Assembly: GCA_023417985.1 (NCBI GenBank)
Contig: JAEZDV010000293.1
Location: forward strand, 1-19,236
DNA: 19,236 nucleotides
Direction of reading: 5' to 3'
Source: Actinomycetes bacterium
GTDB lineage: Bacteria > Actinomycetota > Actinomycetes > Mycobacteriales > Mycobacteriaceae
Shown: in pieces, positions 1-7,051 of the stretch
Numbering within the stretch: position 1 is the stretch's first letter
How the letters are laid out: every line of letters begins with the position of its first letter
Notes under the pieces: generated by a model
Told to the model about the DNA's origin: nothing
Database searches by the model: none
The model's input: the letters and a program-made list of their open reading frames with translations, nothing else
Program-made: the position numbers and the translations under genes

Positions 1-45
1 TGACTGGGGGTCAAGTGGTCGCAGGTTCAAATCCTGTCAGCCCGA
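1..45 (+). tRNA. tRNA-Pro (anticodon GGG), 3' part only
   Basis: This is the 3' part of a tRNA cut by the window edge. Bases 4-10 (CTGGGGG) fit an anticodon loop: U33 at base 5, anticodon GGG at 6-8, and G37 at base 9, which is usual for proline tRNAs. The last three pairs of the anticodon stem (TGA/TCA) flank it. The variable loop is TGGTC. The T arm is GCAGG-TTCAAAT-CCTGT (21-37). The acceptor 3' strand is CAGCCCG (38-44) with discriminator A45. The end G72-A73 is the bacterial proline pattern (C1-G72, A73). No CCA is encoded, as is common in actinobacteria. Confidence 0.9.
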
Positions 46-61
46 CAGGTGTACGTAGGTA

Positions 62-97
62 GGCCCCGGCTTCTCTTTGAGAAGCCGGGGCCTTCTT
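62..97 (+). terminator. Intrinsic terminator of the tRNA-Pro transcript
   Basis: A perfect 14-bp stem (62-75 with 79-92) has a TTT loop and is followed by TTCTT. It lies 16 nt after the tRNA end and almost certainly terminates that transcript. On the opposite strand it has no T-run, so it is probably one-directional. Confidence 0.88.
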
Positions 98-112
98 CGT
101 GTCACGGGTGCC

Positions 113-373
113 CTATCTCAGGTCACCGTCGAGCACGATGCGATCGACCGGCCAGTGCTCAACACCGGGGTCTCGGGACACATAAGGGAGCGACCGGATG
201 AAAAAAGTTCCCGTCATCGCGTCACGAGCTTCCTGATTCCCTCCGAGGACGGAAACGCCGGGTTGGCGAACCTCGACCCCATACCTACGAGATGCGCCAA
301 GGTGTAGCCAGAAAGCAGGAGGACGCTTCACCGCCGCACTTGTGCTCTGCAAGGTCCTCGGCATCCGGTTCAC
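113..373 (-). pseudogene. Possible gene fragment, unrecognised
   Basis: This open frame is 86 codons. Its last 40 or so residues look protein-like, with the stretches TGTFFIRSLPYVSRDPGVEH and WPVDRIVLDG, and their codons favour G or C at the third position. No ribosome binding site or convincing start is visible, and I do not recognise the family. It runs towards the tRNA terminator. It may be the 3' remnant of a gene decayed with the rest of this accessory region, or a chance frame. Apart from it, 98-441 holds nothing else I can name. Confidence 0.25.
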
Positions 374-441
374 CTTCGGTAAAACGTGAGACGGATCCTT
401 ACGATGGAACTACCGACAATCCGAGCGAAGGAGGCACCCAG

Positions 442-795
442 ATGAGCACCGTCATCACGCCGAAAACGCTCCGGCAAGAACTGTGGCAATCTGCGGTCCT
501 CGACAAGATCGAACGCGAGGGCATGTCGATCAACACCGAGCTGGTACGACAAAGTCTCAACACGATCCGCCGGCACGTGCGCGTCGGTCCGCTGATGGAC
601 CAGTATCTCAGCCGGTGGGACGAAATCGTCCGTACCAACGACATCGACAGCGTTCGCCGCATCGTGCAGAGCGACGACGACACCAGCCGGGAAATGCGCA
701 ACCTCTCGCCACTGTCGGTCCTGCTCACCAAAGACGAGCGACACCGCGTCCTCGACGAGTTCGGCACCCAGCTCGAGGCCACACTGAGGGCGTGA
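442..795 (+). CDS. Hypothetical protein, likely antitoxin/partner of DUF6036-type toxin
   Basis: This 117-residue, charged, probably all-helical protein has no signal peptide or membrane segment. ATG 442 was chosen because GAAGGAGG (427-434) lies 7 nt upstream; the frame stays open further 5' but without such a site. I do not recognise a named domain. Its stop overlaps the start of the next gene by 4 nt (GTGA), so the two are translationally coupled. The next gene is the N-terminus of a DUF6036-type nucleotidyltransferase, and small genes are often paired with such enzymes as toxin-antitoxin-like modules. The partner role is inferred from this context only. Confidence 0.7.
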   Translation: MSTVITPKTLRQELWQSAVLDKIEREGMSINTELVRQSLNTIRRHVRVGPLMDQYLSRWDEIVRTNDIDSVRRIVQSDDDTSREMRNLSPLSVLLTKDERHRVLDEFGTQLEATLRA

Positions 796-1016
796 ACCGC
801 GACGAACTCGGCCGCGCCATAAGAGCGGCATGCGCGAACCTCGCCGAGCCCCGCGTGATCGTATTCGGATCCCAATCCAGTCTCGGAAGCTACGACGACA
901 GCGAACTACCCCCGGCCGCAATCGCCTACGAGGACACGGTGGCGGCCGCGGTCAACGACAGCATCGTCGCGTGCGGCCATATCGAGGCGAGCCCGCCGAT
1001 TCCGAAAACCGGATAG
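792..1016 (+). pseudogene. Truncated DUF6036-type nucleotidyltransferase (toxin remnant)
   Basis: GTG 792 overlaps the upstream stop (GTGA). The 74-residue product starts like the DUF6036 nucleotidyltransferases: MNRDELGRAIRAACANL, then VIVFGSQSSLGSYDDSELPP, which carries the glycine-serine (FGSQ) nucleotide-binding motif at about residues 25-28. After about residue 42 the match stops. The expected acidic metal-binding motif (an xVDI/DxD strand) and the C-terminal helical part are absent, and the end is an unrelated 30-residue tail. Full members are roughly 170-200 residues. It is therefore probably an inactive remnant with an internal deletion or replaced 3' end. Recognition is from memory of the family, not a search. 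Confidence 0.6.
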
Positions 1017-1124
1017 CCCACAGACCACCCTTCTCGACTGTCTACGCACCCGCTTCAGGATGGACTTCACGTGCAGGTTCGGCTGCGGAGTCGAGACCGG
1101 AAGACGAGGGATCGGCATCGGATG

Positions 1125-2026
1125 TCACGCGGCGCCCGGTAGTCCCCGGCGGCCGCGGATGCGCTGCCGCAGCGGCTTCCAGCGCGGACAACAGGGCATC
1201 GCGGCCACTGCGATCGGGAGCGGCCTGAGCCGCGGTGCGGATACCACCTGGTCCGGATTCGCCTCGGGGCCGGCGACGAGGGTACGGATGAGCGCGGCGA
1301 GACGACCCGGCGCGATCGTGAGGCCGTCGACCGGGCGGCGGCGGTCGATCATCGACACCAGAGCGAACAGTGCCTTGGCCGCATCGCCACGGGCACCCTT
1401 GTGTGGAGTGTCGAGCTTCCACTCGGGGAGCCGATCCCGATACTCGTGGGCGATGACCAACAGGGCGCACAGATCGGTGACGTCCTTCGGTGCGAGACGG
1501 CTGCGCCAGGCAAGCGCTTTGAGCACGACCGCCTGCTCGACGTCGGGGACCGGCACCTCGAACGTCAACGTCTCGGAGGTGGTCAGGCGGGCGCGGACCC
1601 GCACGTCGAGCGCGTCGATGGCGAGCACGAGATCAGGCCGGGAATCGCATCGAATCCTCGGCCGCCGTACTCGATCTTCGCCAACGGGCGTCCGCTGGTG
1701 CCGGGGACCAGCAGGTCCACCGACAGTGGGGTCGCCGAGCCGGAGGGAGCTTCGTAGTGATTTCCCGTCACCAGCCTGTATCCGCGTTCGACGAGCGCTT
1801 CGTGCTGGCCGTTGCCGGCAGCCGCGACGGTCTCCATGCCGGCGTCCGCGTCGGCGGTCACCCGAGCGAGCGAGTCGGTCGTCGGGTAGATCCGGGTGAG
1901 CAGGTGCACCATGTGCCCGCTGATCACCCGATAGTTGCTGCCGTGGGCCGCCGCCGCGAGATCGGCGAGGGCGCGCAGCCCGCGATCGGCCGCGTTCGAT
2001 GCGGCAAGGACTTCGACCTCTCTCAC
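1125..2026 (-). pseudogene. AbiEii-like nucleotidyltransferase toxin, frameshifted
   Basis: GTG 2026 overlaps the stop of the AbiEi-like gene (GTGA), the usual antitoxin-toxin coupling. The first frame (2026 down to about 1635) has the nucleotidyltransferase core: YRVISGHMVHLL, then VTADADAG with the Asp-x-Asp metal ligands, then SVDLLVPG and GFDAIPGL. The family's second half continues in another frame (about 1640 down to 1125): LAIDALDVRVRARL, then KALAWRSRLAPKDVTDLCAL, the Lys...Arg...LysAsp..AspLeu signature of AbiEii-type enzymes. Losing one base near 1633-1634 explains the switch; read straight through, translation stops at 1583. The last 60 or so codons before 1125 look less protein-like, and an alternative frame ending at 1042 looks better, so a second shift near 1240 is possible. 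It would transfer nucleotides to RNA or protein if intact. Confidence 0.72.
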
Positions 2027-3015
2027 AGTGCACCCTTCTTGATCGCGGCGAGCAGGTGCTCGGCGGCCTCGTGTGCGTCGGCACCGGAACTGTGGAGCAC
2101 ATCGTGCACGGCGATCAGCGGATCGGCCAGCAGCGCCGGTTCGCCCGCTGCGGCGGCGGTGCGCCACAGTGTCGGATCCGCCGGCACCGTGATCGCCAGG
2201 CTGTGCGCCTCTGCGGTGGCCGGACCGAACCCGGCGGTGGCCACGTCGACGAACTCCGGGACATAGAGCACGGCCTGGGCCGGGAGACGCCACGGTGCGT
2301 ACACGTCCGCGGCCGCATCCCCACTGAGGAGGACGGTGACACCACGGTCGGTGCAGAACTCCACTGCGGTGGCCGCTTGTGCAAGCGCCGGGTCCACGCC
2401 GTACCAGTACGTCGTCGCACCGCCCGGGCCGGGATAGTCGGCCAGATAGTCCTCGAGCAGTGCCTCGCGAGATTCGGCGACCCAGCCCGCCGGGGTCCGG
2501 CGTATGTGACGGCACTGTCTCAGTGCCAGCGACACCGCCTGCTGCGTGACGTCCAACGCCGCTGCCAGTTCTCGTTGCGGCATCGGCTGGTCGGTCAGCA
2601 GGAGCAATCGTTCGATCGCCCAGCGGGTCCACGGTTTCCGGCCGCGAGCCGGGGGTGCGGCCGGAGCGGACCCGGGTGCGGTCTCGGCTGCCACCGGGTA
2701 GCGGATGCCGCCGAACACGAGCAGATCCTCGTCGGGGGCGATCACGTCGACTTCACCGGCGGAGGCGCGGGTGCGCAGGTGGGGTGTGGCGTGTGGTGTG
2801 ACGATCAGCGGGCGACGAGGCGGGGCGAGAGTGCCGCGGAGGGTGGTCAGCGTGTGTGGGGTGGGGGGACGGCGCCGCACATGCACGGTCGTGGAGACGG
2901 TCCGGCCGTCGGGAAGGGTCAGGTCCAGCTCGTGCAGTGAGCCCGACGCGATGCGGATGCCGGCTCGGCGCAGCAGCTCGACCGCGTCGGTGAGGACTTG
3001 TGCTGTCTTTTTCAT
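2023..3015 (-). CDS. AbiEi-like antitoxin / transcriptional regulator
   Basis: The protein is 330 residues. ATG 3015 (MKKTAQ) is preferred over an ATG 12 codons upstream because GAGGGGG stands about 12 nt before it and the upstream start would lie inside the inverted repeat. Residues 1-110 form a mixed N-terminal domain. A winged helix-turn-helix follows at about 129-180 (WAIERLLLLTDQPMPQREL, AAALDVTQQAVSLALRQC). The C-terminal domain ends in LLADPLIAVHDVLHSSGADA, typical of AbiEi-family antitoxins. Such proteins repress their operon and neutralise the coupled AbiEii nucleotidyltransferase. The next gene, overlapping by 4 nt, is that toxin, but frameshifted. A 10-bp inverted repeat just upstream is the likely operator. 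Confidence 0.8.
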   Translation of the reverse strand: MKKTAQVLTDAVELLRRAGIRIASGSLHELDLTLPDGRTVSTTVHVRRRPPTPHTLTTLRGTLAPPRRPLIVTPHATPHLRTRASAGEVDVIAPDEDLLVFGGIRYPVAAETAPGSAPAAPPARGRKPWTRWAIERLLLLTDQPMPQRELAAALDVTQQAVSLALRQCRHIRRTPAGWVAESREALLEDYLADYPGPGGATTYWYGVDPALAQAATAVEFCTDRGVTVLLSGDAAADVYAPWRLPAQAVLYVPEFVDVATAGFGPATAEAHSLAITVPADPTLWRTAAAAGEPALLADPLIAVHDVLHSSGADAHEAAEHLLAAIKKGAL

Positions 3016-3039
3016 GCTGGGTTCACCCCCTCTGCCTGC

Positions 3040-3086
3040 TGATACAAGCATAGATGAGAATCTCTGCTTTAGCTTGTATCAGTCAA
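3040..3086 (-). promoter_or_regulatory. Inverted repeat operator and possible -35 of the AbiEi-like gene
   Basis: A perfect 10-bp inverted repeat, TGATACAAGC (3040-3049) and GCTTGTATCA (3072-3081), lies 25 nt upstream of ATG 3015. On the minus strand TTGACT (3086-3081) resembles a -35 element and touches the outer arm, so a bound dimer would cover the promoter. AbiEi-type antitoxins bind inverted repeats in their own promoters; assigning this repeat to the neighbouring regulator is inference. I see no clear -10. Confidence 0.6.
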
Positions 3087-3119
3087 ACGGGGGCGGAGCG
3101 GTGACGCACGGGTCGTTCT

Positions 3120-4075
3120 TTAGGACCGACCAGGGAGCGCGACCTCGGTTGGGGACTTGTCGTCGCGCAAGCCTTTCCATGCAGGGTGCCGCAGGCTCCC
3201 GCCGATATACTCGCGGAACTCGACGTCACCGACCAGTTCGGGCTCCACCCAGTGAGCACCCTTCATATCCCGAGTCGGCGGCGCCGTAGCGAGCGGACTC
3301 GTCGCCCGCTCCAACTGTGCAAGTTGGTCCCGCAGTGCCCGTCGGCCGGCACCAGTGAACCCGGCACCCACGTGCCCGATGTAGACCAGGCGACCCTGGT
3401 CGTCGTACGCGCCGAGCAGCAGCGATCCGACGCCACCACGTCCGTGCACCCAACCGACCACGACGCCCTCGGTATTGGCGCGCAACGGGTGCTTGATCCA
3501 GGCAGGAGATCGCCGGCCCGGCCGATAGGTGGAGTCGACGCGCTTGGCGACCACACCCTCGAGGTGGTGCTCGCGTGCCACGTCGAGCACGCGGTCGCCG
3601 TCGACACCGGTCCAGAACGGCGGTACCTGCACCCGCGGTCCGGAAACGCCCAGCGATTCGAGCCGTGCCCGCCGCTCGACGGCAGGCCGGTCGTCGACCG
3701 ACCGTCGAGAGCGAGGACGTCGAACAGGTAGAAGGTGACCGGTGTTTCGCTCCGGAGCACGGCGGTGGGCCGCAGGACGTGCATCCGGCGCTGGAGACGG
3801 CCGAAAGAGGGCCCGCCGTGCGCGTCGAGAGCGACGATTTCCCCGTCGAGGATCGCGTCACGACCGTCGAGGACCTTGACGAGTGGGTCGGTCACCTCCG
3901 GGAAGGTGGTCGTGATGTCGTTGCCGTTTCGGCTGAACATGCGGACAGAATCGGCTTCGACCTGGGCAATCGCCCGTTGGCCGTCCCACTTCATCTCCCA
4001 CGCCCACCCGTCACCTTTCGGCACCTGGCCGAGCGTGGCCAACATCGGAGAGGGCACCGTCGACGACGGGGGCAT
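3120..4075 (-). pseudogene. ATP-dependent DNA ligase (LigC/LigD-type), frameshifted
   Basis: The first frame (4075 down to about 3677) starts MPPSSTVPSPMLATLG and carries motif I EMKWDGQR, with the adenylated lysine at residue 29, then LDGEIVALD (motif III) and VTFYLFDVLALDGRS. From about 3675 the sequence continues in another frame: RLESLGVSGPRVQVPPFWTG, EGVVAKR (motif IV), WIKHP (motif V) and a C-terminal OB-fold part with LLLGAYDDQGRLVYIGHVG. The join at CTGCCGT|CGAGCGG looks like a 4-base loss (family LPYLERR). Joined, the product would be about 315 residues, normal for a stand-alone ATP-dependent ligase of the end-joining type. As read, the adenylation and OB domains are separated, so it is inactive unless the shift is a sequencing error. 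Confidence 0.82.
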
Positions 4076-4187
4076 TCTCCGAGCGTGCGGAATCTCGTTG
4101 GTGGCCGAGACGAAAAGGATCAGAATCCGATCCTGGCCGCGAGCTGACGGCGCTTATCCGATGCCCACGTAAGCCGGCGCGAACGCA

Positions 4188-4349
4188 CTATCCAGTGCGT
4201 TGTCCGGAAGCGCGTCTATCGAGGGTTGAGAGCAGCACGAACTTCGTTCGCATCAGGCTCGACGCTGCCTCGACGTCACCCGCAACGAGGAATGCGCGCT
4301 CACGAGAGTGCAGCGCCGCGATCGCCGTCTCTAACTCGGTGGCCGTCAT
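4188..4349 (-). CDS. Small hypothetical protein (53 aa)
   Basis: This short frame starts MTATELETAIAALHSRERAF and is predicted to be helical; codon third positions are mostly G or C. It lies upstream of, and in the same direction as, the ligase pseudogene, 112 nt away. A perfect hairpin AACGCACT-ATCC-AGTGCGTT (4182-4201) overlaps its stop codon. The ribosome binding site is weak, and I know no family for it. A longer reading frame passes through this region to 5669, but its upstream part looks like a shadow of the genes opposite. Confidence 0.4.
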   Translation of the reverse strand: MTATELETAIAALHSRERAFLVAGDVEAASSLMRTKFVLLSTLDRRASGQRTG

Positions 4350-4560
4350 CGCGTCGGCCGCATCTACGGTGTGTGTTCCATGAGTCGACCGTAGCGACCC
4401 GCTTGCGAGGAAGCGTGACCGACTCGGTGGCCGGTGGCCACCTGAAGTCACGTGAGGCCACCTCCGGTGTCCACCGATTCGAGCTCCGCTGCGCTCCGCC
4501 CTGAAAGACTCTTTCTTTTCCCTTCTGGCCTTCCGATCATGACCGGCCGGCCGCTGCGCA

Positions 4561-4645
4561 CAACCCCTGGGGCGCTGCGCGGCCTGACGGCCCGAAGACT
4601 TTCTCCCCCGCTTCGCTCCTCCGAGACTTTTCGTCCCAGGGGTTG
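4561..4645. repeat. Inverted-repeat element in a 390-nt gene-free stretch
   Basis: Between 4350 and 4739 I find no gene. The stretch contains an 11-bp perfect inverted repeat, CAACCCCTGGG (4561-4571) and CCCAGGGGTTG (4635-4645), enclosing about 63 nt of pyrimidine-rich sequence with the near-repeated pieces CGAAGACTTTC (4593-4603) and CCGAGACTTTTCG (4621-4633). A further piece, GAAAGACTCTTTC, lies outside at 4503-4515. Short frames across it look like repeat translation rather than protein. It may be an interspersed palindromic repeat or the body of a small RNA; neither can be shown from one copy. Confidence 0.5.
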
Positions 4646-4739
4646 CACTCCGCGTCCTTAAGCCGGTCGTTCTCTCCATGCCAAGAGGCAAAAAGAACAG
4701 GCGGGCCGCGCAGTTCCGCCGTGACCTCGAGGAGTGGTC

Positions 4740-5150
4740 TTGTCCGACCGCATTCAGATCAAGAGCATCGGCGAACTCATCGCCGCTGTGCCGACCATGT
4801 TGTCGTTCGTGCCCTTTCAGTCGGTCGTGCTGATCTTCCTGAACGAAGGCCGCCTGTCCTTCGTCGCACGCACCGACTTCGGCACAGGCGGACGCCCGCT
4901 CGAGGCCGAAACCGTCGCCACGACGACCGGCGCCGACAGCGCGATCATCGTCGCCGTGGCCAAGGACCGCACCTTCCGCGAGGTAATCGCCGAGTGCGAA
5001 CGCGTGAACGCGATGCTGCTCGGATTCGGTGTCGAAGTAGAGGACACCTACTACACCCCGAGCACCGAGGGTGGTGAAACCTGGACCGACATGCGCACGT
5101 TCGAGACCGGAACGGTGGTCGATCCGACCACGACCGAATTCGCCACGTAA
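4740..5150 (+). CDS. DUF4192 family protein, short form
   Basis: The product is 136 residues. TTG 4740 is chosen over GTG 4734 because GAGGAG (4729-4734) sits 5 nt before the TTG and overlaps the GTG. The start IKSIGELIAAVPTMLSFVPF matches the DUF4192 N-terminus, followed by a beta strand VVLIFLNEG and a second conserved block around SAIIVAVAKD. DUF4192 proteins of actinobacteria are usually much longer (300 residues or more); this one ends after the first conserved half with a Thr-rich tail (GTVVDPTTTEFAT). It may be a natural short variant or a truncated copy. Function of the family is unknown. It appears monocistronic and converges with the AraC-type gene. Confidence 0.78.
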   Translation: MSDRIQIKSIGELIAAVPTMLSFVPFQSVVLIFLNEGRLSFVARTDFGTGGRPLEAETVATTTGADSAIIVAVAKDRTFREVIAECERVNAMLLGFGVEVEDTYYTPSTEGGETWTDMRTFETGTVVDPTTTEFAT

Positions 5151-5158
5151 CGTCACGC

Positions 5159-6121
5159 TCACGTCGAGTCGCCCGCGCGGCGCCGCACGGCCCCGGGAGA
5201 CGTTCCCGTCGCCCGTTTGAACGCCCGCGCGAAAGCAGCCTCCGAGTCGTATCCCGATCGCGCGGCGAGTTCGGACACCGTCGCGCCCCTGCGCAACGCC
5301 AGCGCCGCCGTTTCCATTCGCCACCGTGACACGTACCGCATGGGTGGTTCCCCCACCAGGTCGGTGAACCGTGCCGCGAAGGCCGATCGCGACATCGCGG
5401 CCTCCCGTGCAAGTCCGGCGACGGACCACGGCTGTTCCGGCGCGCGGTGTACCGCCGCGAGCGCGCGGCCCACCTGGGGGTCCTGCAGTGCGCCGACCCA
5501 GCCTCTCCGCGCGGCGGGGTCCGATTCCACCCACTCGCGGATCGCGAGGATCACGAGAATGTCGGCGACCCGGGTCAGCACCGCCTCGCCGCCCGGTCGC
5601 ACCCGTCGCGCTTCCTCCGCCATCAGAGCGAGCAGTTGCGAGGCCGTGTTTCGGCTCGGATCCATCCACAGAACCGGTGGCAGCAACGACACCAGCCGGC
5701 GGGCAGTCGGATGGTCGAATTCGACTATGCCGCAGACCAGAACGGTGGGTTCACCGCCTCCGCCGTGCCGGAGCACCGAATAATGATCACCGACCATCTG
5801 CTGCGGCAACGTGTCGACGCGGCCGGTGCGGTGCGCCGTCGGCTCGCTGCGGATCAGATGGCCCGCACCGTGGGGGACGACTGCGAATTCGCCGGGGAGC
5901 ATGCGTGTCGGGCTGTCACCCGGGACGTCGAGACATGCTTCGCCCGAGACGACCATGTGGAAGCTCGAACTGTCGGTGAACGCCGGCATCTCCAGACCCC
6001 ACGGGGCGCTCAGTTCCGAACGGCAATAGAACCCGCCGCGCATCCGCAGCAGGTGCAGCGCTTCCCCCAGCGGGTCCACCGGGGTCCACGGATACGTCAC
6101 CGAACCGGTCGCGGTCGTCAT
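5159..6121 (-). CDS. AraC-family transcriptional regulator with cupin domain
   Basis: The protein is 320 residues from ATG 6121; the frame extends further 5' but those residues look non-coding. The N-terminal cupin-type (AraC-binding-like) domain, about 10-200, includes FHMVVSGEACLDVPG, MLPGEFAVVPHGAGH and VCGIVEFDHPTARRLVSLLP, typical of the cupin_6 regulators. The C-terminal double helix-turn-helix (about 222-315) shows SVAGLAREAAMSRSAFAARF and VSELAARSGYDSEAAFARAF followed by the family ending GTSPGAVRR. Divergent to it, 139 nt away, lies an NAD(P)-binding oxidoreductase. In such divergent pairs the regulator often controls its neighbour, so control of the 6261 gene is a reasonable inference. 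The ligand is unknown. Confidence 0.9.
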   Translation of the reverse strand: MTTATGSVTYPWTPVDPLGEALHLLRMRGGFYCRSELSAPWGLEMPAFTDSSSFHMVVSGEACLDVPGDSPTRMLPGEFAVVPHGAGHLIRSEPTAHRTGRVDTLPQQMVGDHYSVLRHGGGGEPTVLVCGIVEFDHPTARRLVSLLPPVLWMDPSRNTASQLLALMAEEARRVRPGGEAVLTRVADILVILAIREWVESDPAARRGWVGALQDPQVGRALAAVHRAPEQPWSVAGLAREAAMSRSAFAARFTDLVGEPPMRYVSRWRMETAALALRRGATVSELAARSGYDSEAAFARAFKRATGTSPGAVRRRAGDST

Positions 6122-6260
6122 AGGGCAACGATCCAGGTTCCGGATGCGCGTCGTCCAGCAGTTCGGGACGAACGGGCATGAAACCCGGTCGCTCGAGCAT
6201 GGGAACCCCGGTGCCGGCTCCATAGCGTGGACTCGTCGGCAGAAATCGGAGGAGGACATC

Positions 6261-6908
6261 ATGAAGGTATTGGTGGTCGGTGCCACGGGAGGTTCCGGGC
6301 GAGCGGCGGTGACTGCACTGCTGGACCGTGGTCACGACGTGACCGTGTTCGTCCGGAACCCGGAAACCTCGGGAGCGATCGGTGAGCGCGCAGCGGTAGT
6401 CACGGGCGATGCCACACACCCGGACGACGTCGATGTCGCGGTGCGTGGCCAGGACGCGGTGATTGTCACGCTCGGTATCAGCGAGAACCCCGTCCGCGTG
6501 CGGATGCGGGGACCGGCGGGGACAGCGATCGACGTGCGCTCGCGCGGCACCCGCAACGTCCTCGACGCGATGCGTCGCCACGACGTCGGGCGCCTCGTCG
6601 TGCAGACCTCGTACGGCGTCGGCGAAACCCGGGGCAAGTTGCCCCCGCGATACGCGCTGATGTTCCGGGCGCTGCTCGGTCCGCAGATCAGGGACACGGA
6701 GACGCAGGACGCCCTCGTGCGTGGAAGCGACGTGAATTGGACACTCGTGCAACCGGTGAATCTCACGGACGACGCGTCGGGCACAGCGACGACGTCCACG
6801 GACGGGGAGGTCTCCGCGTGGCACGTCGCGCGTCGCGCGGTCGGTGAGGTCCTCGCCGACGCCGTGACGAGGCCGGATTACGTGCGGAGGACTATTTCGG
6901 TGTCCTGA
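6261..6908 (+). CDS. NAD(P)-binding atypical SDR (NmrA/BVR-B-like)
   Basis: The product is 215 residues. ATG 6261 follows GGAGGA (6248-6253) by 7 nt. The N-terminus MKVLVVGATGGSGRA carries the Rossmann GxxGxxG at residues 7-13, and conserved segments of the NAD(P)H-binding family follow: VTVFVRNPE, VVTGDATHPDDVDVAVRGQD, a serine-tyrosine stretch QTSYGVGETRG, and SDVNWTLVQPVNLTDD. There is no classical YxxxK triad, so it is an atypical SDR. Relatives act as flavin or quinone reductases or as redox sensors; the substrate cannot be told. It is divergent from the AraC-type regulator. Confidence 0.87.
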   Translation: MKVLVVGATGGSGRAAVTALLDRGHDVTVFVRNPETSGAIGERAAVVTGDATHPDDVDVAVRGQDAVIVTLGISENPVRVRMRGPAGTAIDVRSRGTRNVLDAMRRHDVGRLVVQTSYGVGETRGKLPPRYALMFRALLGPQIRDTETQDALVRGSDVNWTLVQPVNLTDDASGTATTSTDGEVSAWHVARRAVGEVLADAVTRPDYVRRTISVS

Positions 6909-7051
6909 GGCGAGTGCCTGTACGACACTGGCCACGAGGATGTGTCCACGACGAGAAACCGCTGCGCCGAGGGTCTGCCCCGGTGCGGTGTCGCACAGGA
7001 CCGCACGCCGAGGCGACACCGGTCGTCTCCAGGATCGAAGGAGTTCGGAGA

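Noticed and set aside
1999..2940. 313-codon plus frame opposite the AbiEi-like gene
   Set aside because: It has no domain and no ribosome site, and is rich in Gly/Arg/His; the minus strand is clearly coding.
2937..2948. Short match to the tRNA-Pro 3' end (AGCCCGAC) as a possible att repeat
   Set aside because: Eight bases in GC-rich DNA are expected by chance; no integrase is present.
4188..5669. 493-codon minus frame
   Set aside because: It is antisense to the DUF4192 gene and overlaps the AraC gene in another frame. Only its last 53 codons (from ATG 4349) are kept, as a low-confidence small gene.
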